DNA of 64,000 nucleotides from Diorhabda sublineata (GCF_026230105.1 NC_079485.1:24843572-24907571), one strand, 5' to 3'; shown: positions 34,983 to 48,250, counted from the first letter of the stretch. A program made the numbers and translations. Notes: a model not told the origin generated them from the letters alone.

Positions 34983-35996
34983 TACGAGGATATATTGAAA
35001 AATTCTTAGCCTACTATCGAACCAAACAAAATTTCAATGTCAAAATATGAATTTTATTACTCAACATATTCTCCTTTTAATTGGATACATTTATTGCAGC
35101 GAACCTGCAACGTCTCTAGACCTTACAAAAAAAATGTTTCTTCTTGCTCTGCAAACCAGACCTCCACAGCATTTATTACCTCCTCGTTGGAGGAGGTAAT
35201 AGAGGAGGAGGAGAAAATTTACGACCTTTTTTCCCGTACAGTTGTCAGTAATGTCGAAAAGTAATCTCCAGTTATTATTCTACACTTATCCAAATAATCA
35301 ATCATGATTACTCCATGGCAATCCCAAAAAACTGAAGCAAGAACTTTTCCACCAGATTTTTGGACACGAAACTTCTTAGGTCTTGGAGAACCAGAGTGTC
35401 GCCATTCCATCAATTGTTGCGTTGTTTATGTATCGTAGAAATGCACCCAAGTCTCATCCATAGTAAAAATTTAAGAAGTCTACATCGTTTTCAAATCCAG
35501 CACAGATCGAACGCGATGCTTCTCATTTCTAATGTCCTAATTGACGTGAACTATGTGATGAACGCGTTCGTATGAAATATTCAGTGCTTCAGATATTTTC
35601 GGGGACTGACACAGAAACTGGCCTTCCCGATCGGTCATCATCTTCAATGAAAAATTTACCTCTTTTGAAGCTTGCAGTCCAATTTTTCACGGTCGCATAC
35701 GAAGGAAATTGATCATTAAGGGTATTAAGCATATCTTCGTAAATCTGCTTACCGCTTAACCCTTTTAAATAATTGATGGTACTTGATGATGGCTCGATAC
35801 TAATTTTTCGATTTTCACAATTTCGGTGGACATCTTTTTTCTTTAAATTTATTGCGTTTAAACTCTGGTTTACTTTTTTGACATCAAACTTTACACTAAC
35901 ACTTCGAATAAGTTATTGTTCGTTGCTATGGTAACGCAATATTTTGTTTATGCATGGAACTGGTCTAGGCTAACTAGATATCAATATATCCTCGTA
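34983..35996 (-). mobile_element. mariner with both ends and internal deletions
   Basis: Left end tacgaggatatattg and its exact inverse at 35982-35996 delimit 1,014 bp. On the minus strand the transposase contains a KISEALNISYE-like block, MMEWRHSGSPRPKKFRVQKS and SVFWDCHGVIMIDYLDK, then breaks at 35219 and resumes as EEVINAVEVWFAEQEETFF and CIQLKGEYVE. The segment with the third catalytic aspartate is lost. Same family as 27083-27866 and 55170-55684. Confidence 0.8.
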
Positions 35997-36000
35997 TATT

Positions 36001-36900
36001 TGAAACATTATTGCTGTTAGTTAGATTAAATAAATAATTTCTAATTTTGTTAATTCATCCAAGTGAAAGAACTTTATTTAGACAAAACTTTCGATGGAAC
36101 ATTCGATGCCGAGTTATCAGTATTTTTATATAAATTAATCAAAACATAATTATACAACTCAATCTGATTTCAGTCTTATTTCGTTATATTATCAATTGTG
36201 TATACTTTTAAATTTCTTGTAAAAGTGTAGTCAATAAAAGTTTTTATAAAAAAGTGAATTTTCAAGGAACGATTCATATTTTGCTATACGTGAGCGGTCA
36301 ATTTCATTGAAAATATACGTCAGAATGTATATATCATTAAGTCGTTCTTTTTTACACTCGTTCTTTTATGCGCTTTTGAAAGTTGACGGTTTCACTATCG
36401 ACATTATAAATAAACATTTTCTTAATACTCGTTTCTGTTTATTTTAGTACTTCAGTCTGTCACTGAAAAAGGCGTTAATGTTCATTTGTATGTAAAATTT
36501 GTAAATTTACTAAATACTGGTCGCGTCTGTTTGAAGAGTACACAATATTTGTTTACTTATTACGACGATAACGTGAAACATAGAAAAATGTGGCTTTTGA
36601 GACAGTATGACATCAAAATTTCATTAAAATATACTAAGTAAGGGACTAAGACTGGGATATGACACTTTAATCAGGCCGAATTTGATAACACAAATAATCA
36701 AATAAATCGCATAAATAGCAGAAGACTATCTCTTATATGTAGTTTCGAAAAGTAAACAAGAATATGAAATGGTTGAATCAACTCTGAATATGTCAAAATA
36801 TGAGTAAATTATAGTGGGTATAATTTTTTTACAAGGTTCTAAAGAAAGGATTTTATTTGGAATGTAAATCCAAGTGAGCATCATGGGGGGGTGTCCGCGT
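36001..36900. other. No gene recognised
   Basis: AT-rich spacer. Confidence 0.35.
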
Positions 36901-36903
36901 CAG

Positions 36904-37198
36904 CAGCCATCGTGAAAAACACGTTTTAACGAATATCGCACGAACCGCGCATCGTACGACAAAAATAGTGGAATTCATTTTCATAGATAATAATTTTTGC
37001 CATCTTTTTTATTGAAACTTTTTTTTGTATAACGCATAGGTTTTTAACTAAATCGCTCCAAACTTTTCACAATATGATTTTTGCTAAATACATAGTTCAA
37101 CAAAACCTGTGGTGATGGCAAAAATTATTATCTATAAAACTATTCTTGTAGGACGATTCGGGTTTCGCGATATATTGGAAAAAAGTGTTTTTCCATGG
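36904..37198. repeat. Foldback (long inverted repeat)
   Basis: A perfect 22-bp core (atagataataatttttgcc and on, 36983-37004) is inverted at 37114-37135, and similarity continues outward on both arms for roughly 80-100 bp with mismatches, across a spacer of about 110 bp. Could form a large hairpin; probably a non-autonomous foldback transposon. Confidence 0.65.
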
Positions 37199-37734
37199 AT
37201 TTCCATTCAGGGAACACCACATTCCATTCTCTAGAACTTTGCGTTATGAACCCACTTTTTTTGCTCTGGCGCTTGCCCTAGTAGTGACAAATAATTAATG
37301 ACACAATTGGATTATAATACAAACATGCGGAAAGAATAATAATGAAATTAAAATGATAATCTATAGGAGATGAACATACAGTCAGACTAAATGAAAAAAC
37401 TTATACGTAGTACGTAGTTCTTAGCTTAATGGCGGTTGTACACTCTCGAGCGGGTGCTGTCGTCTACCCTCGCTAAGTGCTCTCGTCCAATGGACTCATC
37501 TACGAGTGCTACCATGTTCATTCTAGACTGTTCAGTTGCGGTGGCGAACGCCAACAGGATGGACACATTAGAAGTAGTTTCCACTATTTCGCAGATTTCA
37601 AAGAATTTTGATTATTTCGTAGGTGTCCTCTGTACGTTGCCATTAAAGAGTTCATCAGTGTATTCGTCTATTCCGATATTCTAATAAAAGCATCATGTCT
37701 TGTAAAGGATTAAATTGAGCTTTCAAACTTAACA

Positions 37735-38090
37735 TCCAACAAGCGAATTCGCGGTAATAGTGATATTTTATGTCCAGTCAGGACCAAATCCTGAGCTGGA
37801 ATACCAGTCTTCTTTGTAAAATAGCAGCCTGGGTTTTTGCCGCATAAAACTCAGATTATTTCTCCCGTCCAGTGAAACAATTTTTAATTCTTGAAAATTA
37901 TGGACACAAGTCATCGTACACAGCTCCAATCTGTTTTTGATTTGTGTTGGTGTTAATCCTTCTTTACTCCAAAATTTTATAACAGCGCGAAATTCATTTT
38001 TCAAAACCATTTGTGCTAAGCTTTTTAAGTCTTGTCACTGACAAGTGCATAAAGATTTTTGTGAACGCACTCTATTCATTATATGATGCC
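37735..38090 (-). mobile_element. mariner 5' fragment (third subfamily)
   Basis: Minus-strand ATG at 38010 opens MVLKNEFRAVIKFWSKEGLT and PTQIKNRLE, the N-terminal helix-turn-helix typical of mariner. Its leader (caaaaatctttatgcact) is shared with the plus-strand element at 52,050. The rest of the transposase is missing. Confidence 0.65.
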
Positions 38091-38094
38091 AAGA

Positions 38095-39170
38095 ACTTCT
38101 GTAACGCACTACGTATATGGTGTATAGTGTGTAATAATTTATGGGGTAGAAGTTTGGTACGAATAAAAAAATAAATGGCAACCGGAATGAGAAGAACCAA
38201 CAAGTGTTCAAAACTAGGAAAAAATGGATACAATCAGCAACTAACGAAGATTACATATGATAATGCAAGAAATCTTCGGAGAGTACTAGACTAGATACCA
38301 CAACGGGAAAATATTGTTGTAATTCCCATAAGACGAGAATGTTAGCTGAGTACCCAAGAGATTAAATAGTATTAATAAATCTCAACCTAAATAACTGCGG
38401 AGGTAATAACTTTCTAAAAAAATGTGAAATACGTGGACCTTGATTTCACAAGGGGCACATTTTACCATAATACTTATATGCATAACGTCCAAGATACTCA
38501 CCTCCTTTGAAATTCAAAAACGGAGAACATCTTCAAAAAAAAATTAAAATTCTCTTTATTATCAGCTATATGTTTTATCAAATATATTGGGTTTGAAGAA
38601 ATAACTGTTTTAATAATTTTAGATTTTAAAAATAATCAGATTATCGTATGTATTGTTTAAAATGATCTTTATTGACTGTCTGCTGCCCGTAAACGGTTTT
38701 CTCGAACGATTCTTCAACTTACATCTTTTAGATCTAGAGATTAAGGTTGTGTTGCAAATACCTTCAATTAAAATAGCTAGAGAAAGACTTCTGAGAGAGT
38801 TTAAATCAAATGATCGAACAGACCATGACAGGTCGACTCATTCCAATCCATCGACAAGGAAAGTGATTATTTAGAAATTGAAGGAGCGGTACGGTAAAAT
38901 ATGGCGGCACTACTTGTTAAAAAAACGGTAAGTGCTCTAAGAATGCTTTTAAGAATTTGGGTAATCACAACAATCATTTGGTGTGCTATCCAGTGTTGTA
39001 TACTTGGGTAATTCTACAATTTGTTAAAAAAATAAACATTTCGTGTTTTTATTTTAAAATACATGGTATCCTAAAAGTTTTTCGCATATCAATTCTTCAT
39101 AGATTAAGATAAAAAATATATCTATGAGAAACTCATTTTATTTTACAAAAAACTGATTATTTATGGGAAA
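38095..39170. other. No gene recognised
   Basis: A 73-codon plus-strand ORF at 38653-38874 has no motif I recognise. Confidence 0.35.
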
Positions 39171-39174
39171 TAAC

Positions 39175-39280
39175 GTTCGTCAAGACAGTACCGTGAATGG
39201 GCAATTAGTCGCCGACAGAGGTCTGGAGAAATATTCTCAATTTCTTCATGGATTCGTCGTCTCTATTGGTTTAATTTTTT
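39175..39280 (-). pseudogene. Possible Tc1/mariner transposase C-terminal scrap
   Basis: Minus strand reads RRRIHEEIENISPDLCRRLI, the layout of the last helix of many Tc1-like transposases. Too short to be firm. Confidence 0.3.
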
Positions 39281-41500
39281 TTATTTTCGTTGTGTTGTAT
39301 ACCCTTTTTATAGTGTAACCGTATAAAAAAAGTCCATGAAAGTTAGATAAGGACTCCAGAGTAGCTAGCTGATATACGTTCAAAAATTCTGAAGACTTCT
39401 CAGTGTTCTCGCTTTTTCAACATGTCCATGTATCCAGGAGCAGTAACCTCAAGTGTAGGACCGGTAGCATTTGGGAGACTAAAAGGTCCGATATATCTAG
39501 AGGCGCACTGGAACAGCACAGTCGCCTACGGTGTTTTTCTTGCGAGTAGTAATGGAACATTTCCTTAATCACAAAGCCTTCTAAAAGAAACTGCACCTCG
39601 TCATTGAATTAGAAAGTGTCAAGCACCTAGGGAGATCATAAATAGAAAACAAACTTTGATTATTTTTCAATATCTTCTCCCCCTATATCCCCACACTTTT
39701 CAGAACGTCTGACTAAAGCTTTTATGCCACTATAAAATGTGATAAATCTTTAGATTCAAAATATTCGTCAACCACTTTTCAGTTTGATGTGAACAGCTGT
39801 TCTTGTGATAATGGGTTCGATATAGTCTACGAATTGTTACGAAGAAATGACGGTTCTAAGTCAAATTCTAGAACACACATAGCATCAGTAAATTGTTCTA
39901 TTGTAACTAATTTTTATATTGCTGCCTTGATGTTCAATGTACACCCGTGATTTCCAAAGTGGTCCCGATGGACCTTCCGGGGTTCATGGGAAACTCGACG
40001 TAAACATCCTAATTTAAAAAAAAACCTGATCAGTTTCAAAGCAGACAGACTTCCTTATAAAATTTAATAACCTCATCTTATAATTACAAGGTAACAGCCT
40101 CAATTTAATAAAACCAAGGAGTGTAATTTCAGGAGCTACTCGAGCTTAGCACTAATGAGTTGGGTATCAAAAATTTAGGCTGCAGGTGGGAATATTCAAA
40201 AACTATCCTGGACTGAGGGAAATTGTGCAAAAGCTTCTGATTGCATTTCTCTCTTGTTGTCGAAAAAAGTTTTTGTGCTGTTACAAATTTATTAACAAAA
40301 AAAATACGAGCAGATTTAATATCACAGAACGGGTTATTCCTTACAAAACTCAAGCCAAATATGTATAATTTGCTGTCAATCCATCAAGTACATCCCTGTC
40401 ATTAAAATTATATTTTTTTGTAATTAACATTGATTATATTACGACAATCAATTAGGATTTAATTGAAACTTTGTTTAATTGATTTTATTATCAAATAATT
40501 AGCCGTGTTAAGCAAACAATTCTAACCTTTTTTTTTCTAATACCTTTTACAATTTACCATAGATAGATCTAATTTTCACTTTTTTTCGAGATTTGGAAAT
40601 TGGTACTAATGTAGCTGCAGGGGTCCACCGTATCAAGTAAAATTTTGAAAGTGGTCTATGAAATAAAATAGTTTGTACGCAAACGCTCTTAATATATGAC
40701 AAATAAATAAGGAAAACCTTCCAGGACATCTCGTAAAAGTTATTAAAACAGTTATTCTTACCAAACTATTGATAAATTCTATGGAAAATTAGATCAAAGA
40801 TCTTTTAAAAGAACTATACTCCCTTTCAGGTGAAATGTATCTTTCTTGAAATCAATTTCACCTCTTTTTAAGATTTTATAGTCTCCTCAATTACTTAGGT
40901 ATTTACCGTTGGGACCCCGGGTATAATGATGAATTTTTTTATCTTGTTTTCAGTGAATTTATGCCTCGAACGAGAAAATTAACGATTTTGGAAGATTTTG
41001 CCGTCCCCTACCGCAGCTATTCTGGGAACCAAAACAATTAAATAAATTTAATATCAATTTCCCGACTTAACAAAGAGCCTATATTCGATGTCTAGATTAA
41101 CAGCGGGAATTCATTATATGAGGTTATTAAAAACTGAGATTCCTAATTTGAATAATTTTGATGACCTTAATTTAACTTTACGAAGTAAAGCCTGGCCATG
41201 AAACGACTGTTTACAATAAAGCACCGTTTTTAAAATCACAGGGTGCGTTTATATTAACTATTCTTTTGGTCCGTATATCAATACTCATCAAATTATTTTA
41301 TATATGAATATTATTCATTTTATACTAATTTTATTCGAATTAATCGATCATCTGCCAATGTCAATAAAGTTAGCAGAGCAATATGAGCAGACAGGAAAAA
41401 CTATAAGCGGAAAATTAAGTGCTAATTAAGTGCCATATTACGAAATTTTTCGCTGTGCCAGTGTTTGAGAAATTGGCTGTTCTGTTAACTTTAGAATGAA
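39281..41500. other. No gene recognised
   Basis: AT-rich spacer; no repeat or coding relic that I can support. Confidence 0.35.
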
Positions 41501-41680
41501 GTTAAATGCTAATCAAATGCCCCGTTGTTCAATGCTTGAGAAAATTTTTTGCCAAAAGAAATTTACTATTCTTGCATGACTTTCATTTCTGTTTTCGTGG
41601 AGGAAACAATTACAAAAACAAACGAATAATTAAATGCTTCACTAATGCTGATTAAATGCTACGAAAAAGATGAATCATCT

Positions 41681-42430
41681 ATCTTTAGTGAAGAATTATA
41701 GACTTCTGTGACCTCTTTAAAGCCTGAATAATTAATTGGTCGACAAATGCTAATGAAATGCTCGGAAAAGACGAATTTTTCACAGATATCACGAAAAAAT
41801 CACTTTTTTTGAGTTTTCTCGCAGAACACTATCTTTGGTGAAGAATTATACTTCTGTGGCCTCGTTAGGGCCTGAATAATTAAGTGGTCAACAAACGCTA
41901 ATGAAATGCTACGGAAAAGATTAATTTTTCTCATATGTCACGAAAATAATGTGTGGTGCCCTTGTAAGTCAATTATTTTATTCTTTTATATCTCTATCTA
42001 TGTATACACCCTGTACATTAACTGTTAATTATTTATAACCAGGTCACTTATGTTTTGGTGATTGCAATTTACTGTCTACGTAGGTAAACTATATCGTAAT
42101 TATGAGCCAATATTATGTGTCATCATTCATTGTAAAAAGGTAATTCCAAACTATTAAGACAATAGAAAAATGGTGAAGTTCAATTGCTGTTTAATTTCTA
42201 CCCCTCGTTATGGCCCAACATTACAAATGACTTTTTCCGAGTTTTCTCAGGGGAACACTATTATTGGCCAGGAATTATACACGTGGCCCCGTTAGGGCTG
42301 GTACAAGTATATGTTAGTCTAAAGATGTGGAAAAAATGAATTTGTCGCATATGTGCAGATGTATGGAAAAATTAGTTTTTCCGAATTTGCTCAGTAGAAC
42401 ACTAGCATTATTGAAAAATTATCCACTTTG
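41681..42430. repeat. 150-bp imperfect tandem repeat
   Basis: atctttagtgaagaattata at 41681 recurs as atctttggtgaagaattata at 41831 (offset 150) with the following gcctgaataattaa and gctaatgaaatgct motifs. A more decayed relative appears around 42230-42310 and a partial one before 42430. Similar short motifs lie upstream at 41500-41650. Confidence 0.6.
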
Positions 42431-43218
42431 TGGATTTTCTTCTACCGTTTGTGCTTCATTTCTTCGCTCAAACGTTGCAATAAATTTTTGAGGATAGTCA
42501 ATGAGAATTATCCCACGCGCATCCCAAAAAACCAATGCTATAACCTTGCTTGCAGATTGAACAGTCTTTGCTTTCTTTGTAGTCGGGTCTCCCTTTTCGG
42601 TTCATTGTTTTGGTTGTTCTTTTGTTTCGGGTGTGGAGTGATGGATCAACGTTTCATCCATGACTGGCTTTATTACTGTAAAACATTGCCAAACACTCGA
42701 TGGAAACATCTTCACGACGGTGTTTTTGTTCCATTCTGAGCAAACGCGGGACCCATATTACGCACAGCTTTGTCAGGTCCAAATTTTCAGTTATTATGCG
42801 ATGTACCTCACTTTTTGAAATGCCTACTATGCCTGCTAGCTGGCGCGATTTGAGTCGTTGATCAACCAGTACCACTTTGTGGATTTTTTAACATTTCTGG
42901 AGTCGTCACCTTATTTGGTCGACCACTGCGATGGTGGTCTTCGCAGATTGTACGGCCTCGTTTAAGTCTCACCCAGAGTAGAATCTAGTTCAGCTTTTAT
43001 ATTGGTTGGGCACATAACGATGACCAATTTTTTCCATGTTCACTGAAAACATTCACTATTAATGGTTGCCAAGCAAATACTAAACAACGTGGCGGCTTTC
43101 AACCTGAAACATATGCTGTACAGATTGTGACTTCCAAATAAAGTGGTTTTTTTAAAATAACTATATAACTATATAACATATCTAGGTCAGGCTGGGTACT
43201 TTTGGGACCATCCTCGTA
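42425..43218 (-). mobile_element. mariner, second subfamily, 3'-truncated
   Basis: The right border reads tacgaggatggtcccaaaag on the minus strand. Transposase pieces: RLKRGRTICEDHHRSGRP, MVLVDQRLKSRQLAGIVGIS with KSEVHRIITENLDLTK, later TVQSASKVIALVFWDARG and IILIDYPQKFIATFERRN. The first catalytic aspartate region is frameshifted and the third is absent. Confidence 0.7.
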
Positions 43219-43479
43219 GTTAGTAATACGCTTTGGTGTTGCGAAATCTATGATTTACAGATTATTAAAAAAGAGAAATGTGGCTAGTTTTAAACACCAC
43301 GTAAAGATTCAGGAAAAACAAAATTTCAAATGGAAAATCATTCAGAATAAATATTTCGTTCTTTTTAAAAACAGTAGACAGTAGACAAAGTTCTTGTCAC
43401 GGTCCAAGATGTAAAGGATTACCCAGAACTGAGTCGAAGTACACTTTCGATGGATAAAACCATTCCAGAAAGTTTATTT

Positions 43480-43925
43480 CAATAAAAAGAAACGAAATTG
43501 TGGTATGGAGAAGAAATTACTTAAGAACTATAAAAGAAATGAAAAACCAAAAAAGAAATAATTTCATTTAGATGAATGAGGAACATACACCAAATAAATT
43601 TTGGTGAAATGAAACTATTACAAGTCGAAGACAGCGTTTTCCAAATAATTTATTAACTGGTTTAAATCCACCAAGAGGAAAAGGGCGCAGACTGACAACA
43701 GGTTTGGTAAAAGGTTGTTAATTAAGTTTTGAATCTACTCGTTTCGATGACTACCATGGTGATATACATGCTGATGTTTTAAAAAAATAGTTTGAACAAA
43801 TGATAGATCTTCTTCCTCAAAACTGTATAATAGTAATGGATATGCAGATTATCCCTAGAGAATTGTAGAAAAATTGCTCGCAACCAAGTGGTTATAAAAA
43901 TTACAGAATTAACTAAATTCTAAGA
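43480..43925 (+). pseudogene. DDE transposase relic, relative of the one at 15 kb
   Basis: GLNPPRGKGRRLTTGLVKGC, then STRFDDYHGDIHADVLKK, a stop in place of W, FEQMIDLLPQNCIIVMD (second catalytic aspartate) follow the same order as the relic at 14990-15865. Many stops. Confidence 0.6.
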
Positions 43926-44054
43926 ATAATAATTTCCATTCCACTTCTGTGAGAAAGAACAAAAAATCGTGTTTACATCATACACCATACGAGTGGGAAG
44001 AGAGAAATGCTTTATTGTCAAAAAAGTGTTACAATTTGTGCATATACCCTCGAA

Positions 44055-44890
44055 TTATTGCAGAAAAAAAGATATCGTTTTGATTTCAATTGGCAAGTGA
44101 CTGTGCATATTTTTTGCATTGTAAAATATTGAACCCTTATCTAATTCTAAACGTAGGTATGTAAAGATCGTTCTCCGTGTTCCTAAGTAGAAATGCAATG
44201 TACTTTCTAAAATTGGAGAAGTGTGTTTACGAACTAGACAAACGGATTCAAAGACGAAGAAGGAAGGAAGAGTAAGAATTTTTAATCTTTTAAAGAATTC
44301 CCAGCAGTGAGCCATGCTATTTAGTCCGAGTAAATATCTAACAGCTCTCTTCTGTATTTTGAGGATTCACTCAAATTGAGTCGCACCACACATTCCCCAG
44401 AAGGAAAGGGCATAGCAGAGGTGCGACTCAATAAGGGCATAATAGACCGTTAAGGAGATGGATAAGTTCAGTACTTTGGAAACTGATCTCAGTACAAAAC
44501 AAGAGGAACTTAATTTTTTAGATTAATTGTCAATATAGAACTCCCATTTCAAGGAATTGTCCACAACAAGCCCTAAGAATTTTACAGATACAACGACGTC
44601 AATGGTGGTGTTATTCAATAAAAAAGGCGGCAATGTATTTTTACATGATAAAACTTTGGTTTTAGAAACGTTGAGACAGAGATTTAAAATAATTTAAGAG
44701 TGATTAGGTCACTAGATATGAAGTGCCTTGAGATCAGGGTTGCTAAGAAACTAGTGTCGTTTGCAAATAGATATATTTTACCACTAATGTCGAAATAGGC
44801 GATGCCGTTTATAAACAGAAGAAACAAAATAGGGCCTAATACTGAGCCTTGGGGTACTCCACATTCTATTGGCTTGCAAGAAGACACCGT
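44055..44890 (-). pseudogene. LINE reverse transcriptase relic (minus strand)
   Basis: Starts at 44890 with CGVPQGSVLGPILFLLFING and the active-site block KIYLFANDTSF (FADD altered to FAND), then LNVSKTKVLSCKN, VKFLGLVVDNSLKWEFYID, KIQKRAVRYLLGLNSMAHC and LKILTLPSFFVFESVCLVRK. Several frameshifts and stops. The 86-codon ORF at 44055-44315 is its C-terminal part. Clade not determined. Confidence 0.75.
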
Positions 44891-45625
44891 TGTATCAACC
44901 CTTACAACCTAACTTTTGTTGGTAAGGTATGACATAAAACCATGCGAGTTCCCCCTAAGTCACAATTCTCACTACAATCATATAAGTAATTTGCATTTAT
45001 AACCAGAATGAAACTAGATCAAAGTCTGAAATAAAGTTGTGTAACTATTGAAAGTACCATTGTTCAGTAATCAATAATACAATCTATTTGCAAATTTTTC
45101 TCGAATTGTTCGCAACGTTTCCTCAGTAATTTTTCTACATTATTCAGTTTTTCTAAGATACACAAAGTGGGTCAATATGCTTTCCAGACGATGTATCTTT
45201 AAAAAAGCAGACGAGATACGCTTATATATAAGAGAAAATAAAAATGTAATTTGAAATTTAGAATAACCCTCGTATACAACAATAACATTTTGTTAATGTA
45301 CTTATATTCATACTTTGAAAATTGCATAATAGTTTTATTCTTTTTATTTGTCTACATTAAAGAAGTAAAGTCCAGTAAACTTGTCATTTCGAACTTCGTA
45401 AAATGATCACGGTTTCCAATATACCCAGTGAATTATGCATCGTATTTAATAGTTATTGTCGAACAATTTTGATTTTCCAGCACCTAACTGCAAACTTGCT
45501 CCATTAAATTGGTTCTATTAATTTTGACGACATCAGCGCAGCATAATCTGCCCTCCTTTCTAGATTGGAGCAAATAGGACATAAACCAAGTTTCAGTTTA
45601 AAATTATTTACTCGTATATAAAATG
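44891..45625. other. No gene recognised
   Basis: AT-rich spacer. Confidence 0.35.
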
Positions 45626-45627
45626 CG

Positions 45628-46158
45628 ATTCATATGTATGGAAAAATTCAATTTTAGCGTTATTATGTACCATGTGAAAAAAACCTGGTCGATTTTTATT
45701 ATTAAATTGACAATTTACAGTATGAAAATATTATCCTGCTCCAACAGCCCCTCTGAATTATAAGCACTCCATCGAAAATTGTAAATAATATAAGGGGGTT
45801 GTGTGGCACCTTCTTGTAAGGGGATTCTAGTCCTCTGTTCAGCAATATAAAGTTTTTTAAATTTGTTGCAATCATAACTGAGAAAATTGATTTTTAAGAT
45901 GTTAAATTTTGATAATGTCTCCATCACAAAACTTTATTAAGAATGACAATAATAATAATATTAATTTATATATAATAATATTTATAATGTATTTTTCGAT
46001 GTACTTTACAATTAACTAAAATGTTCAAAATGTCCACTTCTTGACAATAACAGAGGCGATTTTGGAATTCTCCTACAACATTTTGTATGACCTCAGGGGT
46101 TATTATTTTATATTATTCATAATAACGCTAAAATCGAATTTTTCCATTCATATGAATA
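45628..46158. mobile_element. Element bounded by 40-bp inverted repeats
   Basis: The 40-bp arm at 45628-45667 (starts attcatatgtatggaaaaat, ends ttttagcgttattatg) is inverted at 46119-46158 with two mismatches. About 530 bp overall. Inside, next to the right arm, is a minus-strand transposase C-terminus. Probably a non-autonomous DNA transposon of the Tc1/mariner clan. Confidence 0.65.
45985..46115 (-). pseudogene. Tc1/mariner-like transposase C-terminal scrap
   Basis: Minus strand reads ITPEVIQNVVGEFQNRLCYC with QEVDILNIL, like the terminal helix of many insect mariner-clan transposases. Lies within the 45628-46158 inverted-repeat unit, which links the repeat to this clan. Confidence 0.45.
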
Positions 46159-46224
46159 TGCACTAACAATGGATAGCAGTTTAAATAGAATATATTTTTA
46201 TATAAACTATATATAAAAAGACAT

Positions 46225-46980
46225 AAAGTCTGCAGATAAAATCGGAAATAAAATCCTTCACCAACAACAAAGGTCTTAGACAAGGATGCTGCATCTCACC
46301 TTTCAAAATATATGTTTTAAAAGCTCTAGAAATTTGGAAGAAGAAATGCAAAGTAATAGGGATACAAATCGACAATGACACTTGGTTACATAAACTTCAA
46401 TTTGCAGATGATCAGATTATACGACAGAGATGCCAGGGAAAACATTGGCACGCAAACTAAAGGAAGAAGGCGGAAAATGGGGACTGCAGATGAACGTAGA
46501 AAATAGATATCGGAGAGGACACAATCAACATACAATTAGAAACCAACGCAATTATATTGAGACGTTGGAACTATATATCTAGGAATTAGAGTAGATTAAA
46601 CAGAGCAAGCACAATAACTAAATCACCGAATGGAATACTGTGGAGTATAGAAATAAGAGAACAAAGAAGACTGAGAATCGGAAACAGGGAGAATAAAGAA
46701 ATAACTAAAGAAAAATAGGAGCCACAGAAATAGTTTAAGAACAAATAAAACGACAAGGTTAAATGGGATCAAAAACGGCACAACAGAGCAAATGAACCTG
46801 GAAATATTACAAAAAAAAACAATGAAATGGATACCACAGGAGAAAAGAAAGAGAGGAGAGCCAAAATAATCATGGATACGTACTCCTTGGAATTTTACTG
46901 AGGTACATTGAGGCCTTGGAATCAACCCATAAAAGGGGCGATTCGTTGCGTCGACTAGGCAAATTGAGACCACCATTCTT
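46225..46980 (+). pseudogene. RTE-like LINE, RT core and C-terminal relic
   Basis: FTTNKGLRQGCCISPFKIYV, KALEIWKKKCKVIGIQID and LHKLQFADDQIIRQ carry the RT catalytic ADD; KLKEEGGKWGLQMNVEN follows. Then EQIKRQG and SLRRLGKLRPPFF near the 3' end. Frameshifts and stops. Confidence 0.65.
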
Positions 46981-47029
46981 TTGATAATGGCTTTAAAGTT
47001 GGAGAAGAAGCATCGGGAATTTTCAAAAT

Positions 47030-48250
47030 TCTATTGGGTAGAACCAGAAGACAGACAAACTAACTAGCATATTATTTCCAACATATAAGAACGGAGACAA
47101 AATGGAATGCAAAAATTATAGAGGCATTATACTACTCAGTACAGTTTGTAAACTGTAAAAAAAAAGATAATGTGAAAAAAGCCGAGCAAATTAATTGAAG
47201 AAACGTTAGAAGATAATCACTCAATACGTCTTCAGCTCAAATAGAGGGTTAATAGAGGCGAACGATGTAATATAATAATAAAAAACTAAAAAGAGAATCA
47301 GGAGAGACGCACCTTTGTTTCATAGACCTTGAGAAGGCTTTCAACATATGGATGATCCTAAAAAATAGAGACGTAGATCAGAGAACGATAAATGGAATCA
47401 AAGGACTATATAAAAAAATGAGAAATGCTTTAAGAAAGACACGAAATATCAAAAACATTCAGAGCAACGCGAGGAGTCAGACAGGGATGTGTACTAAGCC
47501 CACTGCTCTTTTCGAATATTCTTGATAAGGGAAAACAGGGGGGACATTGGGATGTGGAAAAGGTCAAAGTATCGGAAAGATGGAAGATAATTTGGTACTA
47601 GTAGCTAACGATAAAAGAACTACGACAGAAAACATGAGCATGAAGTAAAGTGAGAATAAAAAACAGGTAATGATTATAAGCTGCATGAAATATACCTAAA
47701 TGGAACCAAACTGTAAGGAGTAAATAATTTTAAATACCTACGCTCGCAGATAACGGAAAATGGAAGAGCCGAGAATGAAATGAAGTATAGAACATGGAGA
47801 ACAGGAAGACTCTTTGGTTGTATTTAAAATATCATTCTGGCAAAGAATCACGAATTTAAAAAAGTAATCACCCATATACTTACTTTCGGGGCAGAAAGTT
47901 CATCATAACGCAAAGATAAAGAGGTAAGATACAGAGCATGAAGATGAAATATCTAAGATAGAATGTGGAACAAGATTAATCAGGACAAGAATAATACAAA
48001 CTGGAAAAGTCTAGGAATAAAAAAACTTTAGATACTGTAATAGAACAAGCCTAAGATGGTTTGTACATGTTGCAAGAATGGGAGAAAAAAAATGGTTAGG
48101 AGATTATACGAAGCATGAGATGTAAAAATGAAACAAAAAGGAAGATCAAGAAAAACATGGAAATAGCGGTAGGAAAGAGGAATATTGAACGAAATGGAAT
48201 AAGACGAAAAAAAAAATGGATAAAACAAGCACTAAAAATGGCATTTTGAA
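47030..48250 (+). pseudogene. Second LINE RT relic, RTE-like
   Basis: From 47090: NGDKMECKNYRGIILLSTVC, KAFNIWMI-like finger block, SRATRGVRQGCVLSPLLF near 47460-47515, a decayed DDLVLVANDK block at 47588, and the C-terminal RWFVHVARMGEKKW with KRGRSRKTWK-like tail. A 5'-truncated copy following another of similar type in the same orientation. Confidence 0.65.

Noticed and set aside
42428..42739. 103-codon plus-strand ORF rich in cysteine and aromatic residues
   Set aside because: Antisense to the mariner transposase relic on the minus strand.
46623..46976. 117-codon minus-strand ORF, hydrophobic
   Set aside because: Antisense to a LINE C-terminal relic; hydrophobicity follows from AT-rich antisense codons.
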